DNA of 64,000 nt from positions 29,401 to 93,400 of the forward strand of contig JRUP01000031.1 of assembly GCA_000773965.1 (NCBI GenBank), read 5' to 3'. The stretch is from Enterobacter cancerogenus. Lineage in GTDB: Bacteria > Pseudomonadota > Gammaproteobacteria > Enterobacterales > Enterobacteriaceae. The notes beneath the pieces were generated by a model. The model searched no databases and was not told the DNA's origin. It was given only the letters and a program-made list of their open reading frames with translations. The translations under genes were made by a program, and so were the position numbers. The first letter of the stretch is position 1, and every line of letters begins with the position of its first letter. Positions 39,038 through 50,781 of the stretch are shown one piece after another.

Positions 39038-41845
39038 ATGCAGAACAGCGCGATGAAACCCTGGCTGGACTCCTCCTGGCTGGCCGGCGCGAACCAATCC
39101 TACATAGAGCAACTCTATGAGGATTTCCTGACCGATCCTGACTCAGTTGATGAAATGTGGCGCGAGCTGTTCCAACAGCTGCCCGGCACTGGCGTGAAAC
39201 CTGAGCAATTTCACTCCACCACGCGTGATTACTTCCGCCGCCTGGCAAAAGATGCGACCCGCTACACATCCTCAGTCACCGATCCGGCCACCAATTCCAA
39301 ACAGGTTAAAGTGCTGCAGCTGATCAATGCGTTCCGCTTCCGCGGCCATCAGCACGCTAACCTCGATCCGCTCGGCCTGTGGAAACAGGATCGGGTGGCG
39401 GATCTGGATCCGGCTTATCACGATCTCACCGACGCCGATTTTCAGGAAAGCTTTAACGTAGGTTCCTTTGCCATTGGTAAAGAGACCATGAAGCTGGCTG
39501 ATCTGTTCGCGGCGCTGCAGCAGACCTATTGTGGCTCGATTGGTGCAGAGTACATGCACATCAACAACACCGATGAGAAACGCTGGATTCAGCAGCGTCT
39601 GGAATCGGTGGTCGGCCATGCGTCATTCAGCAGCGACGAGAAAAAAGGTTTCCTGAAAGAGCTGACTGCGGCTGAAGGTCTGGAAAAATACCTCGGCGCG
39701 AAATTCCCGGGTGCAAAACGCTTCTCACTGGAAGGCGGTGATGCACTGGTACCGATGCTGCGTGAAATGATTCGCCATGCAGGCAAAAGCGGTACACGTG
39801 AAGTAGTTCTCGGTATGGCGCACCGTGGTCGTCTCAACGTCCTGATCAACGTACTGGGTAAAAAGCCACAGGATCTGTTTGACGAATTCTCCGGCAAACA
39901 CAAAGAGCACCTTGGCACCGGCGACGTGAAGTACCACATGGGCTTCTCGTCTGACGTTGAAACCGAAGGTGGTTTAGTGCACCTGGCGCTGGCGTTTAAC
40001 CCGTCACACCTCGAAATCGTAAGCCCAGTGGTCATGGGTTCGGTGCGTGCACGTCTGGATCGTCTGGCTGAGCCAAGCAGCAACAAAGTTCTGCCGATCA
40101 CCATCCACGGTGATGCGGCGGTGATCGGCCAGGGCGTGGTGCAGGAAACCCTGAACATGTCTGCGGCGCGCGGTTACGAAGTGGGCGGTACCGTTCGCAT
40201 CGTGATTAACAACCAGGTCGGTTTCACCACCTCCAACCCGAAAGATGCGCGTTCAACGCCTTACTGCACCGACATCGGCAAGATGGTGCTGGCGCCAATC
40301 TTCCACGTGAATGCGGACGATCCAGAAGCGGTGGCCTTCGTGACTCGCCTGGCGCTGGATTATCGCAACACCTTTAAACGCGACGTGTTTATCGATCTGG
40401 TGTGCTATCGCCGTCACGGCCATAACGAAGCGGATGAGCCAAGTGCAACCCAGCCGCTGATGTACCAGAAAATCAAGAAACACCCAACGCCACGTAAGAT
40501 CTACGCCGATCAGCTGGAAAGCGAAGGTGTGGCGACATTAGAAGATGCGACTGAACTGGTCAATCTCTACCGTGATGCGTTGGATGAAGGCGAATGCGTG
40601 GTGCCAGAATGGCGTCCGATGAGCCTGCACTCCTTCACATGGTCGCCGTACCTGAACCACGAGTGGGATGAAAACTATCCTGCCACGGTTGAGTACAAAC
40701 GCCTGCAAGAGCTGGCGCGCCGTATCAGCAGCGTACCGGAAGCGGTAGAAGTGCAGTCGCGCGTGGCGAAGATTTACAACGATCGTAAAGAGATGGCGGA
40801 AGGCAACAAGCCATTTGACTGGGGCGGCGCGGAAAACCTGGCGTACGCCACGCTGGTTGACGAAGGCATTCCTGTCCGTCTGTCGGGTGAAGACTCCGGC
40901 CGCGGCACCTTCTTCCACCGTCATGCGGTGATCCACAACCAAACCAACGGCTCAACCTATACCCCACTGCACCATGTCCATAACGGCCAGGGTCAGTTCA
41001 AGGTCTGGGATTCCGTGCTGTCAGAAGAAGCCGTATTGGCCTTTGAATATGGCTATGCCACCGCAGAACCGCGCGTGCTGACCATTTGGGAAGCGCAGTT
41101 CGGTGACTTTGCCAACGGTGCTCAGGTGGTGATCGACCAGTTCATCAGCTCCGGCGAGCAAAAGTGGGGCCGTATGTGTGGCCTGGTGATGCTGCTGCCA
41201 CACGGTTATGAAGGCCAGGGTCCAGAGCACTCCTCTGCGCGTCTGGAGCGCTATCTGCAACTCTGTGCTGAACAGAACATGCAGGTGTGCGTACCTTCAA
41301 CGCCAGCACAGGTTTACCATATGCTGCGCCGCCAAGCGCTGCGCGGTATGCGCCGTCCGCTGATCGTGATGTCACCGAAATCGCTGCTGCGTCATCCGCT
41401 GGCGGTCTCCAGCCTGGAAGAACTGGCCAATGGTAGCTTCCAGCCGGCGATTGGCGAGATTGACGATCTGGATCCGAAGCAAGTGAAACGCGTGGTGATG
41501 TGTTCCGGTAAGGTTTATTACGATCTGCTGGAACAGCGTCGCAAGAATGAGCAGACCGATGTCGCCATCGTGCGTATCGAACAGCTCTATCCGTTCCCGC
41601 ACAAAGTGGTGCAGGACGTATTGAAAAATTATGCGCATGTGCAGGATTTCGTCTGGTGTCAGGAAGAGCCACTGAACCAGGGCGCATGGTATTGCAGTCA
41701 GCATCATTTCCGCGAAGTGGTCCCCTTCGGTGCGTCACTGCGTTACGCAGGTCGTCCGGCTTCTGCTTCACCAGCCGTGGGCTACATGTCCGTACATCAA
41801 CAACAGCAGCAAGACCTGGTTAACGACGCGCTGAACCTTGGTTAA
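39038..41845 (+). CDS. sucA: 2-oxoglutarate dehydrogenase E1
   Basis: Thiamine-diphosphate decarboxylase of the 2-oxoglutarate dehydrogenase complex. 935 residues (E. coli 933). Start MQNSAMKPWLDSSWLAGANQSYIEQLYEDFL; cofactor and active-site regions MAHRGRLNVLINVLGK, FNPSHLEIVSPVVMGSVRAR, ITIHGDAAVIGQGVVQETLN and the C-terminal AQFGDFANGAQVVIDQFISS. Fifteen bases before sucB. Confidence 0.97.
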   Translation: MQNSAMKPWLDSSWLAGANQSYIEQLYEDFLTDPDSVDEMWRELFQQLPGTGVKPEQFHSTTRDYFRRLAKDATRYTSSVTDPATNSKQVKVLQLINAFRFRGHQHANLDPLGLWKQDRVADLDPAYHDLTDADFQESFNVGSFAIGKETMKLADLFAALQQTYCGSIGAEYMHINNTDEKRWIQQRLESVVGHASFSSDEKKGFLKELTAAEGLEKYLGAKFPGAKRFSLEGGDALVPMLREMIRHAGKSGTREVVLGMAHRGRLNVLINVLGKKPQDLFDEFSGKHKEHLGTGDVKYHMGFSSDVETEGGLVHLALAFNPSHLEIVSPVVMGSVRARLDRLAEPSSNKVLPITIHGDAAVIGQGVVQETLNMSAARGYEVGGTVRIVINNQVGFTTSNPKDARSTPYCTDIGKMVLAPIFHVNADDPEAVAFVTRLALDYRNTFKRDVFIDLVCYRRHGHNEADEPSATQPLMYQKIKKHPTPRKIYADQLESEGVATLEDATELVNLYRDALDEGECVVPEWRPMSLHSFTWSPYLNHEWDENYPATVEYKRLQELARRISSVPEAVEVQSRVAKIYNDRKEMAEGNKPFDWGGAENLAYATLVDEGIPVRLSGEDSGRGTFFHRHAVIHNQTNGSTYTPLHHVHNGQGQFKVWDSVLSEEAVLAFEYGYATAEPRVLTIWEAQFGDFANGAQVVIDQFISSGEQKWGRMCGLVMLLPHGYEGQGPEHSSARLERYLQLCAEQNMQVCVPSTPAQVYHMLRRQALRGMRRPLIVMSPKSLLRHPLAVSSLEELANGSFQPAIGEIDDLDPKQVKRVVMCSGKVYYDLLEQRRKNEQTDVAIVRIEQLYPFPHKVVQDVLKNYAHVQDFVWCQEEPLNQGAWYCSQHHFREVVPFGASLRYAGRPASASPAVGYMSVHQQQQQDLVNDALNLG

Positions 41846-41860
41846 TTAAAAGGAAAGAAA

Positions 41861-43081
41861 ATGAGTAGCGTAGAAATTCTGGTTCCCGATTTGCCTGAAT
41901 CCGTAGCGGACGCAACGGTTGCAACCTGGCACAAAAAACCCGGCGATGCGGTCAGTCGCGATGAAGTACTGGTTGAGATTGAAACGGACAAAGTTGTGCT
42001 TGAAGTGCCTGCTTCAGCAGACGGTGTACTGGAAGCGATTCTGGAAGACGAAGGCGCAACGGTGCTCTCGCGCCAGCTGTTAGGCCGCCTGGTGGAAGGC
42101 AACAGCGGTGGTAAAGAGACCTCTGCGAAAGTAGAAACGAAAGAAGCGACACCAGAACAGCGTAAAACCGCGTCTCTGGAAGAAGAGAGCAACGATGCGC
42201 TGAGCCCAGCGGTTCGTCGCCTGATCGCTGAAAACAACCTCGACGCGAGCCAGATTAAAGGCACCGGTGTCGGCGGTCGTCTGACGCGTGAAGATGTTGA
42301 GAAGCATGTCGCGAAGAAAGCTGACGGCGCGAAAGCGGCTCCTGCAGCAGCGGCTGCGGCACCACAGGCTGCTGTGGCTAACCGCAGCGAAAAACGCGTA
42401 CCAATGACGCGTCTGCGTAAGCGTGTGGCTGAGCGTCTGCTGGAAGCGAAAAACAGCACCGCGATGCTGACCACCTTCAACGAAATCAACATGAAGCCGA
42501 TCATGGATCTGCGCAAGCAGTACGGCGACGCGTTTGAGAAACGTCACGGTGTGCGTCTGGGCTTCATGTCCTTCTACATCAAAGCGGTGGTTGAAGCCCT
42601 GAAACGCTATCCAGAAGTGAACGCTTCTATCGATGGCGAAGATGTGGTTTACCACAACTACTTCGACGTCAGCATTGCGGTGTCTACGCCGCGCGGCCTG
42701 GTAACCCCAGTGCTGAAAGATGTTGATGCGCTGAGCATGGCTGACATCGAGAAGAAAATTAAAGAACTGGCGGTGAAAGGCCGTGACGGTAAGCTGACGG
42801 TTGACGAGCTGACCGGCGGTAACTTCACCATCACCAACGGCGGTGTGTTCGGTTCCCTGATGTCTACCCCGATCATCAACCCACCGCAGAGCGCGATTCT
42901 GGGCATGCACGCGATCAAAGAGCGCCCGATGGCGGTCAATGGTCAGGTTGTGATCCTGCCAATGATGTATCTGGCACTCTCTTATGACCACCGTCTGATC
43001 GATGGCCGTGAATCCGTGGGCTATCTGGTCGCGGTGAAAGAGATGCTGGAAGATCCGGCACGTCTGCTGCTGGACGTCTAA
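41861..43081 (+). CDS. sucB: Dihydrolipoyllysine succinyltransferase E2
   Basis: 406 residues. Lipoyl domain 1-80 with K44 in [15 protein letters not shown]1/E3-binding domain near 112-150 ([23 protein letters not shown]); Ala-rich linker; catalytic domain with the active His in [27 protein letters not shown] upstream. Forms the 24-subunit core. Confidence 0.97.
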   Translation: MSSVEILVPDLPESVADATVATWHKKPGDAVSRDEVLVEIETDKVVLEVPASADGVLEAILEDEGATVLSRQLLGRLVEGNSGGKETSAKVETKEATPEQRKTASLEEESNDALSPAVRRLIAENNLDASQIKGTGVGGRLTREDVEKHVAKKADGAKAAPAAAAAAPQAAVANRSEKRVPMTRLRKRVAERLLEAKNSTAMLTTFNEINMKPIMDLRKQYGDAFEKRHGVRLGFMSFYIKAVVEALKRYPEVNASIDGEDVVYHNYFDVSIAVSTPRGLVTPVLKDVDALSMADIEKKIKELAVKGRDGKLTVDELTGGNFTITNGGVFGSLMSTPIINPPQSAILGMHAIKERPMAVNGQVVILPMMYLALSYDHRLIDGRESVGYLVAVKEMLEDPARLLLDV

Positions 43082-43089
43082 TTTTCGCC

Positions 43090-43114
43090 GGGCGCATCGC
43101 ACAACGGTGCGCCC
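43090..43114 (+). other. Hairpin between sucB and sucC
   Basis: GGGCGCA / TGCGCCC with an 11-base loop, no T-run; probably an mRNA processing or stability element. Confidence 0.5.
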
Positions 43115-43142
43115 AAACTCATATCTGAATGGATAGAACATC

Positions 43143-44309
43143 ATGAACTTACATGAATACCAGGCGAAGCAGTTGTTTGCTCGCTATGGCATGCCAGCTC
43201 CAACTGGTTACGCCTGCGCTACGCCACGTGAAGCAGAAGAAGCCGCCTCTAAAATTGGCGCAGGTCCGTGGGTAGTAAAATGTCAGGTACATGCCGGTGG
43301 CCGCGGTAAAGCGGGTGGCGTGAAAGTGGTGAACAGCAAGGAAGATATCCGTGCATTTGCTGAGCATTGGTTGGGCAAGCGTCTGGTGACCTACCAAACT
43401 GATGCTGATGGCCAGCCGGTAAACCAGATTCTGGTTGAAGCCGCGACTGACATCGACCAGGAACTGTATCTGGGTGCGGTAGTTGACCGTGCTACCCGTC
43501 GCGTGATCTTCATGGCTTCCACCGAAGGCGGCGTGGAAATCGAGAAAGTGGCGGAAGAAACCCCGCACCTGATCCACAAAATGGCATTGGATCCGCTGGC
43601 CGGACCTCAGCCATACCAGGGTCGTGAGTTGGCGTTCAAACTGGGCCTGTCCGGTAAGCAAGTTAGCCAGTTCACCAAAATCTTCATGGGTCTGGCGACC
43701 ATGTTCCTGGAACGCGACCTGGCGATGGTTGAGATCAACCCGCTGGTGATCACCAAGCAGGGCGACCTGATCTGCCTCGATGGCAAGCTGGGCGCCGACG
43801 GTAACGCATTGTTCCGTCAGCCTGAGCTGCGTGAAATGCGCGATCCAAGCCAGGAAGATCCACGTGAAGCACACGCAACACAGTGGGAACTGAACTACGT
43901 TGCGCTGGATGGCAACATTGGCTGTATGGTAAACGGTGCCGGTCTGGCAATGGGTACCATGGACATCGTGAAACACCACGGCGGCCAGCCTGCTAACTTC
44001 CTCGATGTGGGTGGCGGCGCGACCAAAGAGCGCGTAACCGAAGCCTTCAAAATCATCCTGTCTGACGATGCCGTTAAAGCGGTATTCGTTAACATCTTCG
44101 GCGGCATCGTGCGTTGCGACCTGATCGCAGACGGCATCATCGGTGCAGTAGCAGAAGTGGGTGTGAACGTGCCAGTAGTGGTACGTCTGGAAGGTAACAA
44201 CGCCGAGCTGGGCGCGAAGAAACTGGCCGACAGCGGTCTGAACATCATTGCAGCAACCAGCCTGACAGACGCTGCGCAGCGTGTTGTTGCTGCCGCGGAG
44301 GGTAAATAA
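43143..44309 (+). CDS. sucC: Succinyl-CoA synthetase beta subunit
   Basis: 388 residues, E. coli length. ATP-grasp domain ([47 protein letters not shown]) and C-terminal CoA-ligase domain [19 protein letters not shown]. The stop overlaps the sucD ATG by one base (TAATG). Confidence 0.98.
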   Translation: MNLHEYQAKQLFARYGMPAPTGYACATPREAEEAASKIGAGPWVVKCQVHAGGRGKAGGVKVVNSKEDIRAFAEHWLGKRLVTYQTDADGQPVNQILVEAATDIDQELYLGAVVDRATRRVIFMASTEGGVEIEKVAEETPHLIHKMALDPLAGPQPYQGRELAFKLGLSGKQVSQFTKIFMGLATMFLERDLAMVEINPLVITKQGDLICLDGKLGADGNALFRQPELREMRDPSQEDPREAHATQWELNYVALDGNIGCMVNGAGLAMGTMDIVKHHGGQPANFLDVGGGATKERVTEAFKIILSDDAVKAVFVNIFGGIVRCDLIADGIIGAVAEVGVNVPVVVRLEGNNAELGAKKLADSGLNIIAATSLTDAAQRVVAAAEGK

Positions 44310-45184
44310 TGTCCATTCTTATCGACAAAAACACCAAAGTCATTTGCCAGGGTTTCACCGGTGGCCAGGGGACTTTCCACTCTGAGCAGGCTTTGGCCTA
44401 TGGTACGCAACTGGTTGGCGGTGTCACGCCAGGCAAAGGCGGCACCACGCATCTGGGTCTGCCAGTGTTTAACACCGTGCGTGAAGCGGTAGAAGCCACA
44501 GGCGCGACCGCGACCGTGATCTACGTTCCAGCTCCGTTCTGCAAAGACGGTATTCTGGAAGCCATCGACGCAGGCATCAAACTGATCATCACCATCACCG
44601 AAGGTATCCCAACGCTGGATATGCTGACCGTGAAAGTGAAGCTGGATGAAGCTGGCGTGCGCATGATCGGCCCGAACTGCCCAGGCGTGATCACCCCAGG
44701 CGAATGTAAGATCGGTATCATGCCGGGCCACATTCACCAGCCAGGCCGTGTCGGTATCGTATCCCGTTCAGGTACCCTGACTTATGAAGCCGTTAAGCAG
44801 ACCACTGACATTGGTTACGGCCAGTCAACCTGCGTTGGTATCGGTGGTGACCCGATCCCAGGCTCTAACTTCATCGATATCCTGAAAATGTTCCAGGATG
44901 ACCCACAGACCGAAGTGATCGTGATGATCGGTGAGATCGGTGGTAGCGCTGAAGAAGAAGCCGCAGCCTTCATTAAAGAGCACGTGACCAAGCCGGTTGT
45001 CGGCTACATCGCGGGTGTGACTGCACCGAAAGGCAAACGTATGGGCCACGCAGGCGCCATCATTGCTGGTGGTAAAGGCACCGCTGACGAGAAATTCGCC
45101 GCGCTGGAAGCGGCCGGTGTGAAAACCGTACGCAGCCTGGCTGACATTGGCGACGCCGTTAAAGCAGTTCTGCCAATCAAATAA
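44309..45184 (+). CDS. sucD: Succinyl-CoA synthetase alpha subunit
   Basis: 291 residues (E. coli 289). CoA-binding [18 protein letters not shown], and the phosphorylated histidine in [17 protein letters not shown] near residue 247. Last gene of sdhCDAB-sucABCD. Confidence 0.98.
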   Translation: MSILIDKNTKVICQGFTGGQGTFHSEQALAYGTQLVGGVTPGKGGTTHLGLPVFNTVREAVEATGATATVIYVPAPFCKDGILEAIDAGIKLIITITEGIPTLDMLTVKVKLDEAGVRMIGPNCPGVITPGECKIGIMPGHIHQPGRVGIVSRSGTLTYEAVKQTTDIGYGQSTCVGIGGDPIPGSNFIDILKMFQDDPQTEVIVMIGEIGGSAEEEAAAFIKEHVTKPVVGYIAGVTAPKGKRMGHAGAIIAGGKGTADEKFAALEAAGVKTVRSLADIGDAVKAVLPIK

Positions 45185-45206
45185 GTCATCACTGTTGATG
45201 CGCATG

Positions 45207-45231
45207 AAGCCACCTTCGGGTGGCTTTTTTT
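45207..45231 (+). terminator. Terminator of the sdh-suc operon
   Basis: AAGCCACC, TTCG tetraloop, GGTGGCTT and a T-run. In E. coli and Salmonella the 3' end of this operon is cut into the sRNA SdhX; the matching position here would be about 45185-45231. Confidence 0.9.
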
Positions 45232-45886
45232 ATGTCTGAAAGAGAGGGGTAGCCAGTGGCAACAGCGCCCTGTGCAGAGTCACACAAAAAGCAGGGAAAA
45301 ACCGTAACGGAGATAAAATCTGCGGCTATGCTTACTGAGTTGGTAAGGTAAAGATAGGAAAATGTGCGTGATCTCACAGGGGAAATTAAACCTGAGTATC
45401 CGGTATTAACGTTAAAAAAATACGGGAGAAGTAATTATTTCCTTAATTGCATCACGCGTTCATGACAACTAATTAACAACAACGCTAACACTACATATCT
45501 GAAAAAATATTGTCTTAATCCAGATCAATAAAGGGTGAGATATAACAAACTTTACTGCTGGCATCACGCACGACAAACGGTATAAATTGCGCTGCATCAA
45601 TTCAGTCTTTTCCGCGAATTTTCAGGAGTTTGAGCCAGGCGTTGTTAGCGCAATTCTGCCGCCTTCTTGCATCACACTCCTGCTCGAAACAGATTGAAGC
45701 GATCGGTTTTTCGGGAAATTTTCAACACTGTTACTCACTCATTTCGGGCTACAGATTTCTCTGTTCTGTCAGTAATAAAACTGGAATCAATAATCAGTCG
45801 TTCCTGGATCTTATTCTGCACGTCAATGTTCGTTGTTTACCGTTGTCAGCCGCAGAGTAGATTCATGCGAGGAGCAAGGAGTCATC
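45232..45886 (+). promoter_or_regulatory. cydAB upstream regulatory region
   Basis: About 650 gene-free bases. Within it: an ArcA-like TGTTAATTAG on the minus strand at 45478-45469 and an FNR-like TTAAT-CCAG-ATCAA at 45515-45528 (nine of ten bases of TTGAT-N4-ATCAA). In E. coli cydAB is controlled by ArcA and FNR from several upstream promoters, so a long leader is expected. E. coli has mngRA between sucD and cydA; no trace seen here. Confidence 0.6.
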
Positions 45887-47458
45887 ATGTTAGATATTGT
45901 CGAGCTGTCGCGTTTACAGTTTGCCCTGACGGCGATGTACCATTTCCTGTTCGTCCCCTTAACGCTGGGTATGGCGTTTTTGTTGGCGATCATGGAAACC
46001 GTATATGTCCTGACGGGTAAGCAAATTTATAAAGACATGACCAAGTTCTGGGGCAAGTTGTTCGGTATCAACTTTGCGCTGGGTGTCGCAACCGGTCTCA
46101 CCATGGAGTTTCAGTTCGGGACCAACTGGTCATATTACTCCCACTACGTCGGCGATATCTTTGGTGCGCCGCTCGCCATTGAAGGCTTGATGGCGTTCTT
46201 CCTTGAATCCACCTTTGTTGGTTTGTTCTTCTTCGGTTGGGATCGCCTCGGCAAAGTCCAGCATCTGGCGGTAACCTGGTTGGTGGCGCTCGGTTCTAAC
46301 ATGTCTGCGCTGTGGATTCTGGTGGCGAATGGTTGGATGCAGAACCCGATCGCTTCTGAATTCAATTTCGAAACCATGCGTATGGAGATGGTGAGCTTCT
46401 CCGAGCTGGTGCTCAACCCGGTTGCGCAGGTGAAATTTGTCCACACCGTGGCGGCAGGCTACACCGCTGGCGCGATGTTCGTGCTGGGTATCAGTGCCTG
46501 GTATCTGCTGAAAGGCCGCGATGTGGCATTCGCTAAGCGCTCATTCGGTATTGCCGCCAGCTTCGGCATGGCCGCGATCTTGTCCGTGATCGTGCTGGGT
46601 GATGAATCCGGTTATGAAATGGGTGACGTACAGAAAACCAAACTCGCAGCAATTGAAGCAGAGTGGGAAACGCAGCCAGCACCTGCTGCCTTCACGCTGT
46701 TTGGTATTCCCGATCAGGATTCGAAGGAGAACAAGTACGCCATTCAAATCCCGTATTTGCTCGGGCTGATTGCGACGCGATCGGTGGATACGCCGGTCAC
46801 CGGTCTGAAAGATCTGCTGTCGCAGCATGAAGTGCGTATCCGCAACGGCATGAAAGCCTATGCGTTGCTGAATGAACTGCGTGCGGGCAGTAAAGATCCT
46901 GCGGTACGTAGCCAGTTCGAAGCCAGCAAACAGGATCTCGGTTATGGCTTGCTGCTGAAGCGCTATACCCCGGATGTGGCGAATGCGACTGAAGCGCAGA
47001 TTCAGAAAGCGACACAGGATTCGATTCCACGTGTGGCACCGCTCTATTTCGCCTTCCGCATCATGGTGCTGTGTGGCGTGCTGCTGCTGGGCATTATCGC
47101 TCTGTCATTCCTGAGTGTGATTCGCAACCGCATTGGTAAGAGCCGCTGGCTGCTCAAGGCGGCGCTGTACGGTATTCCGCTGCCATGGATTGCCATCGAA
47201 TCAGGTTGGTTTGTCGCTGAGTATGGTCGTCAGCCGTGGGCGATTGGTGAAGTGCTGCCGACCGCCGTGGCGAACTCCTCACTGACCGTGGGCGATCTTC
47301 TGTTCTCGATGATTCTGATCTGCGGTCTCTACACCCTTTTCCTGGTGGCGGAAATGTACCTGATGTTCAAGTTCGCCCGTCTGGGACCCAGCAGCCTGAA
47401 GACTGGCCGCTACCATCATGAGACCGTGAAAGCGGCTGCTCAGCCCGTTCGTGGATAA
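45887..47458 (+). CDS. cydA: Cytochrome bd-I ubiquinol oxidase subunit I
   Basis: 523 residues (E. coli 522). High-affinity quinol oxidase of the inner membrane. Start [20 protein letters not shown] with haem ligand H19; Q-loop near residues 240-330 including [29 protein letters not shown] region, [13 protein letters not shown] at the C-terminal side. AAGGAG precedes the ATG at 45887; the longer frame from 45833 is unlikely. Confidence 0.97.
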   Translation: MLDIVELSRLQFALTAMYHFLFVPLTLGMAFLLAIMETVYVLTGKQIYKDMTKFWGKLFGINFALGVATGLTMEFQFGTNWSYYSHYVGDIFGAPLAIEGLMAFFLESTFVGLFFFGWDRLGKVQHLAVTWLVALGSNMSALWILVANGWMQNPIASEFNFETMRMEMVSFSELVLNPVAQVKFVHTVAAGYTAGAMFVLGISAWYLLKGRDVAFAKRSFGIAASFGMAAILSVIVLGDESGYEMGDVQKTKLAAIEAEWETQPAPAAFTLFGIPDQDSKENKYAIQIPYLLGLIATRSVDTPVTGLKDLLSQHEVRIRNGMKAYALLNELRAGSKDPAVRSQFEASKQDLGYGLLLKRYTPDVANATEAQIQKATQDSIPRVAPLYFAFRIMVLCGVLLLGIIALSFLSVIRNRIGKSRWLLKAALYGIPLPWIAIESGWFVAEYGRQPWAIGEVLPTAVANSSLTVGDLLFSMILICGLYTLFLVAEMYLMFKFARLGPSSLKTGRYHHETVKAAAQPVRG

Positions 47459-47469
47459 GGAGAGCAACC

Positions 47470-48609
47470 ATGTTTGATTATGAAGTATTGCGCTTTGTCT
47501 GGTGGTTGCTGATTGGCGTGCTGCTGATTGGCTTTGCGGTTACCGACGGGTTTGATATGGGGGTCGGTATGCTGACGCGCATCCTTGGCCGTACCGATAC
47601 CGAACGCCGTATCATGATTAACAGCATCGCCCCGCACTGGGACGGCAACCAGGTATGGCTGATCACCGCGGGTGGCGCGCTGTTTGCTGCCTGGCCAATG
47701 GTTTACGCCGCCGCGTTTTCCGGCTTTTATGTGGCGATGATTTTGGTGCTGGCTTCGCTGTTCTTCCGCCCGGTGGGTTTTGACTACCGTTCGAAGATTG
47801 AGGACATGCGCTGGCGCAATACCTGGGACTGGGGCATTTTCATCGGTAGCTTTGTACCACCACTGGTGATTGGCGTGGCCTTCGGCAACTTGCTGCAGGG
47901 CGTACCTTTCCATGCGGATGAGTATCTGCGTCTGTTCTACACCGGTAACTTCTTCCAGTTACTCAATCCGTTTGGCTTGCTGGCGGGCGTGATCAGTGTT
48001 GCGATGATCCTGACGCAAGGCGCGACCTATCTGCAGATGCGTACCAACGGCGATCTGCACCTGCGTGCGCGCGGCACCGCGCAAATCAGTGCGCTGGTGA
48101 TGATGGTGTGCTTCGTATTAGCCGGTGTGTGGGTGAAATACGGAATAGATGGCTATGTGGTGAAAAGCGTCATCGATCATCACGCTGCATCCAACCCGCT
48201 GGGCAAAGAAGTGGTGCGTGAAGCTGGTGCGTGGATGGTGAACTTTGAACAGACGCCAATCCTGTGGCTGTTCCCGCTGCTTGGCGTGGTGCTGCCGCTG
48301 CTGACCGTGCTCTGCTCGCGAGTGGAGAAGGGCGCCTGGGCGTTTGTCTTCTCTTCACTGACACTGGCTTGTGTCATCATGACCGCGGGCATCGCGATGT
48401 TCCCGTTCATTATGCCTTCCAGCACCGTGCCGGGCACTAGCCTGACCATGTGGGATGCCACCTCAAGCCTGCTGACGCTGAAAGTGATGACCTTCGCCGC
48501 CATCATCTTTGTCCCGATTATCCTCGCCTATACCGCGTGGTGTTATTACAAGATGTTTGGCCGTATCACCAAAGAACACATTGAGAGCAATACGCACTCC
48601 CTGTACTGA
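47470..48609 (+). CDS. cydB: Cytochrome bd-I ubiquinol oxidase subunit II
   Basis: 379 residues, E. coli length. Multi-helix membrane partner of CydA; start MFDYEVLRFVWWLLIGVLLIGFAVTDGFDMGVGML, later MRWRNTWDWGIFIGSFVPPLVIGVAFGNLLQG. GGATAAGGAGAG upstream. Confidence 0.97.
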   Translation: MFDYEVLRFVWWLLIGVLLIGFAVTDGFDMGVGMLTRILGRTDTERRIMINSIAPHWDGNQVWLITAGGALFAAWPMVYAAAFSGFYVAMILVLASLFFRPVGFDYRSKIEDMRWRNTWDWGIFIGSFVPPLVIGVAFGNLLQGVPFHADEYLRLFYTGNFFQLLNPFGLLAGVISVAMILTQGATYLQMRTNGDLHLRARGTAQISALVMMVCFVLAGVWVKYGIDGYVVKSVIDHHAASNPLGKEVVREAGAWMVNFEQTPILWLFPLLGVVLPLLTVLCSRVEKGAWAFVFSSLTLACVIMTAGIAMFPFIMPSSTVPGTSLTMWDATSSLLTLKVMTFAAIIFVPIILAYTAWCYYKMFGRITKEHIESNTHSLY

Positions 48610-48624
48610 TTAAGGAGATTGAGC

Positions 48625-48738
48625 ATGTGGTATTTTGCCTGGATTCTTGGCACTTTGCTGGCCTGTGCGTTTGGCGTGATCACGGCGCTGGCGATTGAGC
48701 AAGCAGAAGAGAGTGGCGCAAAGGATAAACAACACTGA
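48625..48738 (+). CDS. cydX: Cytochrome bd-I accessory subunit CydX
   Basis: 37-residue single-helix subunit that stabilises the oxidase haems. Sequence begins MWYFAWILGTLLACAFGVIT and continues into IEQAEES, the family signature. TAAGGAG is eight bases before the ATG. Same length as in E. coli. Its TGA overlaps the ATG of ybgE (TGATG). Confidence 0.95.
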   Translation: MWYFAWILGTLLACAFGVITALAIEQAEESGAKDKQH

Positions 48739-49031
48739 TGCGCACACTGATTCAGACGCTGTATCGTCTGATGGACAAGGGCCCGTTACGGGCCCTTTCG
48801 CTGATACTGGCGCTGTGGCTGGCGGGCTGTGTTATCTGGCAACCGTCACGCTTTGCCGCCCGCACGAGCGACTTAGCCATCTGGCATGGATTATTGATGA
48901 TTTGGGCGGTGTGCACCGGCGTGATTCATGGTACGGGCTTCCGTCCATTGCAAACGCGCTGGCGAGCCGTGTTTTCACCGTTGCCCGCGATGGTCGTACT
49001 GATTCTGGGAATCTATTGGTTCTATCATTGA
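48738..49031 (+). CDS. ybgE: YbgE, cyd operon membrane protein
   Basis: 97 residues with three hydrophobic helices (ALSLILALWLAGCVIW, LAIWHGLLMIWAVCTGVIHG, MVVLILGIYWFY). Always beside cydABX in enterobacteria; exact role unknown. Overlaps cydX by one base. Confidence 0.93.
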   Translation: MRTLIQTLYRLMDKGPLRALSLILALWLAGCVIWQPSRFAARTSDLAIWHGLLMIWAVCTGVIHGTGFRPLQTRWRAVFSPLPAMVVLILGIYWFYH

Positions 49032-49063
49032 GTCCCCGAGGCTGTTTTTATCCGCTTTATTCG

Positions 49064-49091
49064 GGCGCTGACGTGAGTTTATGTCAGCGCC
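49064..49091 (+). other. Hairpin after the cyd operon
   Basis: GGCGCTGAC, 10-base loop, GTCAGCGCC: perfect 9-bp stem, no T-run. May mark the 3' end of cydABX-ybgE mRNA before ybgC. Confidence 0.5.
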
Positions 49092-49226
49092 TGGTCAAGA
49101 AATATCCTGAAATTCCTTCCAGTTGTTAACGTGTGATAATTATTTTCTCCTGGCTCTGGCGGACCATTCCCAAGCCGATCTCACTTGCGTATAGTAGCAA
49201 CGTTTAAAATGAGACCGGGATGTAGA

Positions 49227-50314
<1,088 letters not shown>

Positions 50315-50327
50315 GTCGAGGTTAACG

Positions 50328-50756
50328 ATGGCCAGAACCCGTGGTCGCGGGCGCCGCGACCTTAAGTCGGAAATCAACATAGTTCCACTGCTGGACGTAC
50401 TGTTGGTGTTGCTGCTCATCTTTATGGCAACTGCGCCGATTATTACTCAAAGCGTGGAAGTGGATCTGCCTGATGCGACCGACTCGAAAACGGTCTCAAC
50501 GGATGATAATCCCCCGGTCATTGTTGAAGTGGCTGGCGTCGGGCAATACAGCCTGGTGGTGGATCACGATCGTATGACGCAGCTGCCGCCGGAACAGGTG
50601 GTGAGCGAAGCACAGCGTCGCATTGAAGCCAATCCGAAGACGGTGTTCCTGATTGGTGGCGCGAAAGACGTGCCTTACGACGAAATCATCAAGGCGTTGA
50701 ACCTGTTACATCAGGCAGGCGTGAAATCTGTCGGTTTGATGACACAGCCGATTTAA
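50328..50756 (+). CDS. tolR: TolR, Tol-Pal motor component
   Basis: 142 residues. Single membrane helix about 18-38 with the proton-path Asp D23 in IVPLLDVLLVLLLIF; periplasmic ExbD/TolR domain follows. GTCGAGG precedes the ATG. Confidence 0.96.
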   Translation: MARTRGRGRRDLKSEINIVPLLDVLLVLLLIFMATAPIITQSVEVDLPDATDSKTVSTDDNPPVIVEVAGVGQYSLVVDHDRMTQLPPEQVVSEAQRRIEANPKTVFLIGGAKDVPYDEIIKALNLLHQAGVKSVGLMTQPI

Positions 50757-50781
50757 AGCGAACCGTTTTTGGGATCCGAGA

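Noticed and set aside
42080-43144. 354-codon ORF opposite sucB
   Set aside because: Antisense shadow of sucB, no ribosome-binding site or recognisable domain.
43149-44737. ORFs of 276 and 280 codons opposite sucC/sucD
   Set aside because: Antisense shadows of intact, conserved genes.
45630-46020. Small ORFs just upstream of and into cydA
   Set aside because: No ribosome-binding site, no conserved sequence, and overlap with the certain cydA start.
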